Assembly: GCA_002356435.2 (NCBI GenBank)
Contig: AP018040.2
Coordinates: 2,542,001-2,606,000, forward strand
Reading direction: 5' to 3'
Length of the DNA: 64,000 bases
Source: Petrimonas sp. IBARAKI
GTDB taxonomy: Bacteria; Bacteroidota; Bacteroidia; Bacteroidales; Dysgonomonadaceae
Shown here: one piece after another, positions 63,628-64,000 of the stretch
How the letters are laid out: the number at the start of each line of letters is the position of its first letter
How positions within the stretch are numbered: position 1 is the first letter of the stretch
Program-made: the position numbers and the translations under genes
Notes under the pieces: model-generated
The model's database searches: none
Told to the model about the DNA's origin: nothing
What the model saw: the letters and a program-made list of their open reading frames with translations, nothing else

Positions 63628-64000
63628 ATGGAGAAAAAAGAAAAAACGAAATTATCCGTCACAGGCAATCACTGCGTAATTAGTTATTTTTACGTCATCG
63701 TGCTCGTCCTGTTGCTGGGAAGCTGTGTCGCAAACAACACTAAAGGAGAGGAATCGGCTGAGCAGATGAGCAAAGCTGTCCCGGTATGGGCAGAAGGCCG
63801 CGAAAAAGAGATGAACCTCACCCTGGGATTCCGGGGTACCTTCAACGCAGACCCACACTCAGAGGCCATCCTGCGAGTTGCGGCTTCTACTGTTTACAGG
63901 CTCTTCCTCAACGGTGAGTTTGTGGGATCGGGACCGGCCCGCGCCGGGCACGGTTATTTCCGGGTGGACCGGTATGACCTCTCGGAACGCCTGAAAGCGG
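63628..64000 (+). CDS. GH78-type rhamnosidase-like lipoprotein (partial, runs off the window)
   Basis: An ATG at 63628 opens 124 intact codons up to the window end. A cytoplasmic start rich in Lys, a hydrophobic stretch and L-L-G-S-C give a lipoprotein signal (Cys at about residue 33). The following beta-sandwich part has A-A-S-T-V-Y-R-L-F-L-N-G-E-F-V-G and G-H-G-Y-F-R-V-D-R-Y-D-L, matching the N-terminal domain of GH78-type proteins. The catalytic part lies outside, so the family is probable but not proven. It continues the operon 23 bp after the previous stop. Confidence 0.65.
   Translation, partial: MEKKEKTKLSVTGNHCVISYFYVIVLVLLLGSCVANNTKGEESAEQMSKAVPVWAEGREKEMNLTLGFRGTFNADPHSEAILRVAASTVYRLFLNGEFVGSGPARAGHGYFRVDRYDLSERLKA

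Noticed and set aside
9328-64000. Acquisition by a mobile element
   Set aside because: I looked for transposases, integrases, direct repeats and tRNA-adjacent attachment sites and saw none; the nearest tRNA is 5.5 kb from the PUL edge.
1-64000. CRISPR arrays, prophage, rRNA or restriction systems
   Set aside because: No regularly spaced repeats, phage structural genes, rRNA-like stretches or methylase motifs were found.
9328-64000. Assigning the locus to pectin RG-II, RG-I or ulvan
   Set aside because: GH78, GH106, GH127 and a sulfatase overlap with those systems, but the diagnostic lyases and uronic-acid enzymes are missing, so a specific substrate cannot be claimed.

Overview
The window looks like chromosomal DNA of a Bacteroidales bacterium, with a gut, digester or plant-degrading lifestyle. 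The signs are promoters of the Bacteroidetes type (TTTG / TAnnTTTG), start codons without Shine-Dalgarno sequences, many lipoprotein signals, two SusC/SusD pairs, a NigD-like lipoprotein and a Bacteroidetes-type L34 protein. A Dysgonomonadaceae/Porphyromonadaceae-like host (for example Proteiniphilum-like) is my guess from general style, not something the sequence proves.

Region 1 (1-8899) is housekeeping. On the minus strand lie a partial S66 LD-carboxypeptidase, gyrB, a Dabb-domain protein, rpsT and tRNA-Glu(UUC). On the plus strand lie a 37-residue membrane peptide, rpmH, and a tightly packed run of a PASTA-domain membrane protein, a RluD-type pseudouridine synthase, D-Ala-D-Ala ligase and a glycerolipid-type acyltransferase, followed by a NigD-like lipoprotein.

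Region 2 (8900-64000 and beyond) is one very large polysaccharide-utilisation locus (PUL) devoted to rhamnose-type linkages. A GH106-like enzyme (9328) and a first susC-susD-GH78 unit (12842-20291) run on the plus strand; each has its own promoter carrying the same bipartite motif at identical spacing. A minus-strand operon (27468 to 20317) encodes an MFS transporter of the organic-anion type, an L-arabinose-isomerase-like enzyme, a GH106-like enzyme and a Ser-type sulfatase. It is divergent from a GntR/UTRA regulator (27567). The regulator is followed by a second susC-susD pair (28569-33212) and a run of at least 14 same-strand genes reaching the window end: seven or eight GH78-like proteins, three GH106-like proteins, a GH127 beta-L-arabinofuranosidase, a GH99-like/WbsX protein and a second L-arabinose-isomerase-like enzyme.

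Working model: two SusC/SusD import systems take up oligosaccharides, and about a dozen periplasmic or surface exo-glycosidases with one sulfatase strip alpha-L-rhamnose, arabinofuranose and sulfate. The MFS protein imports a released sugar or sugar acid, and cytoplasmic isomerase-like enzymes convert it. No polysaccharide lyase, no hybrid two-component or ECF regulator, and no rhamnose kinase/aldolase set is visible. The substrate is therefore not established from the window; a highly branched, rhamnose-rich, possibly sulfated glycan is the best inference. I saw no insertion sequences, prophage genes, rRNA or CRISPR arrays.
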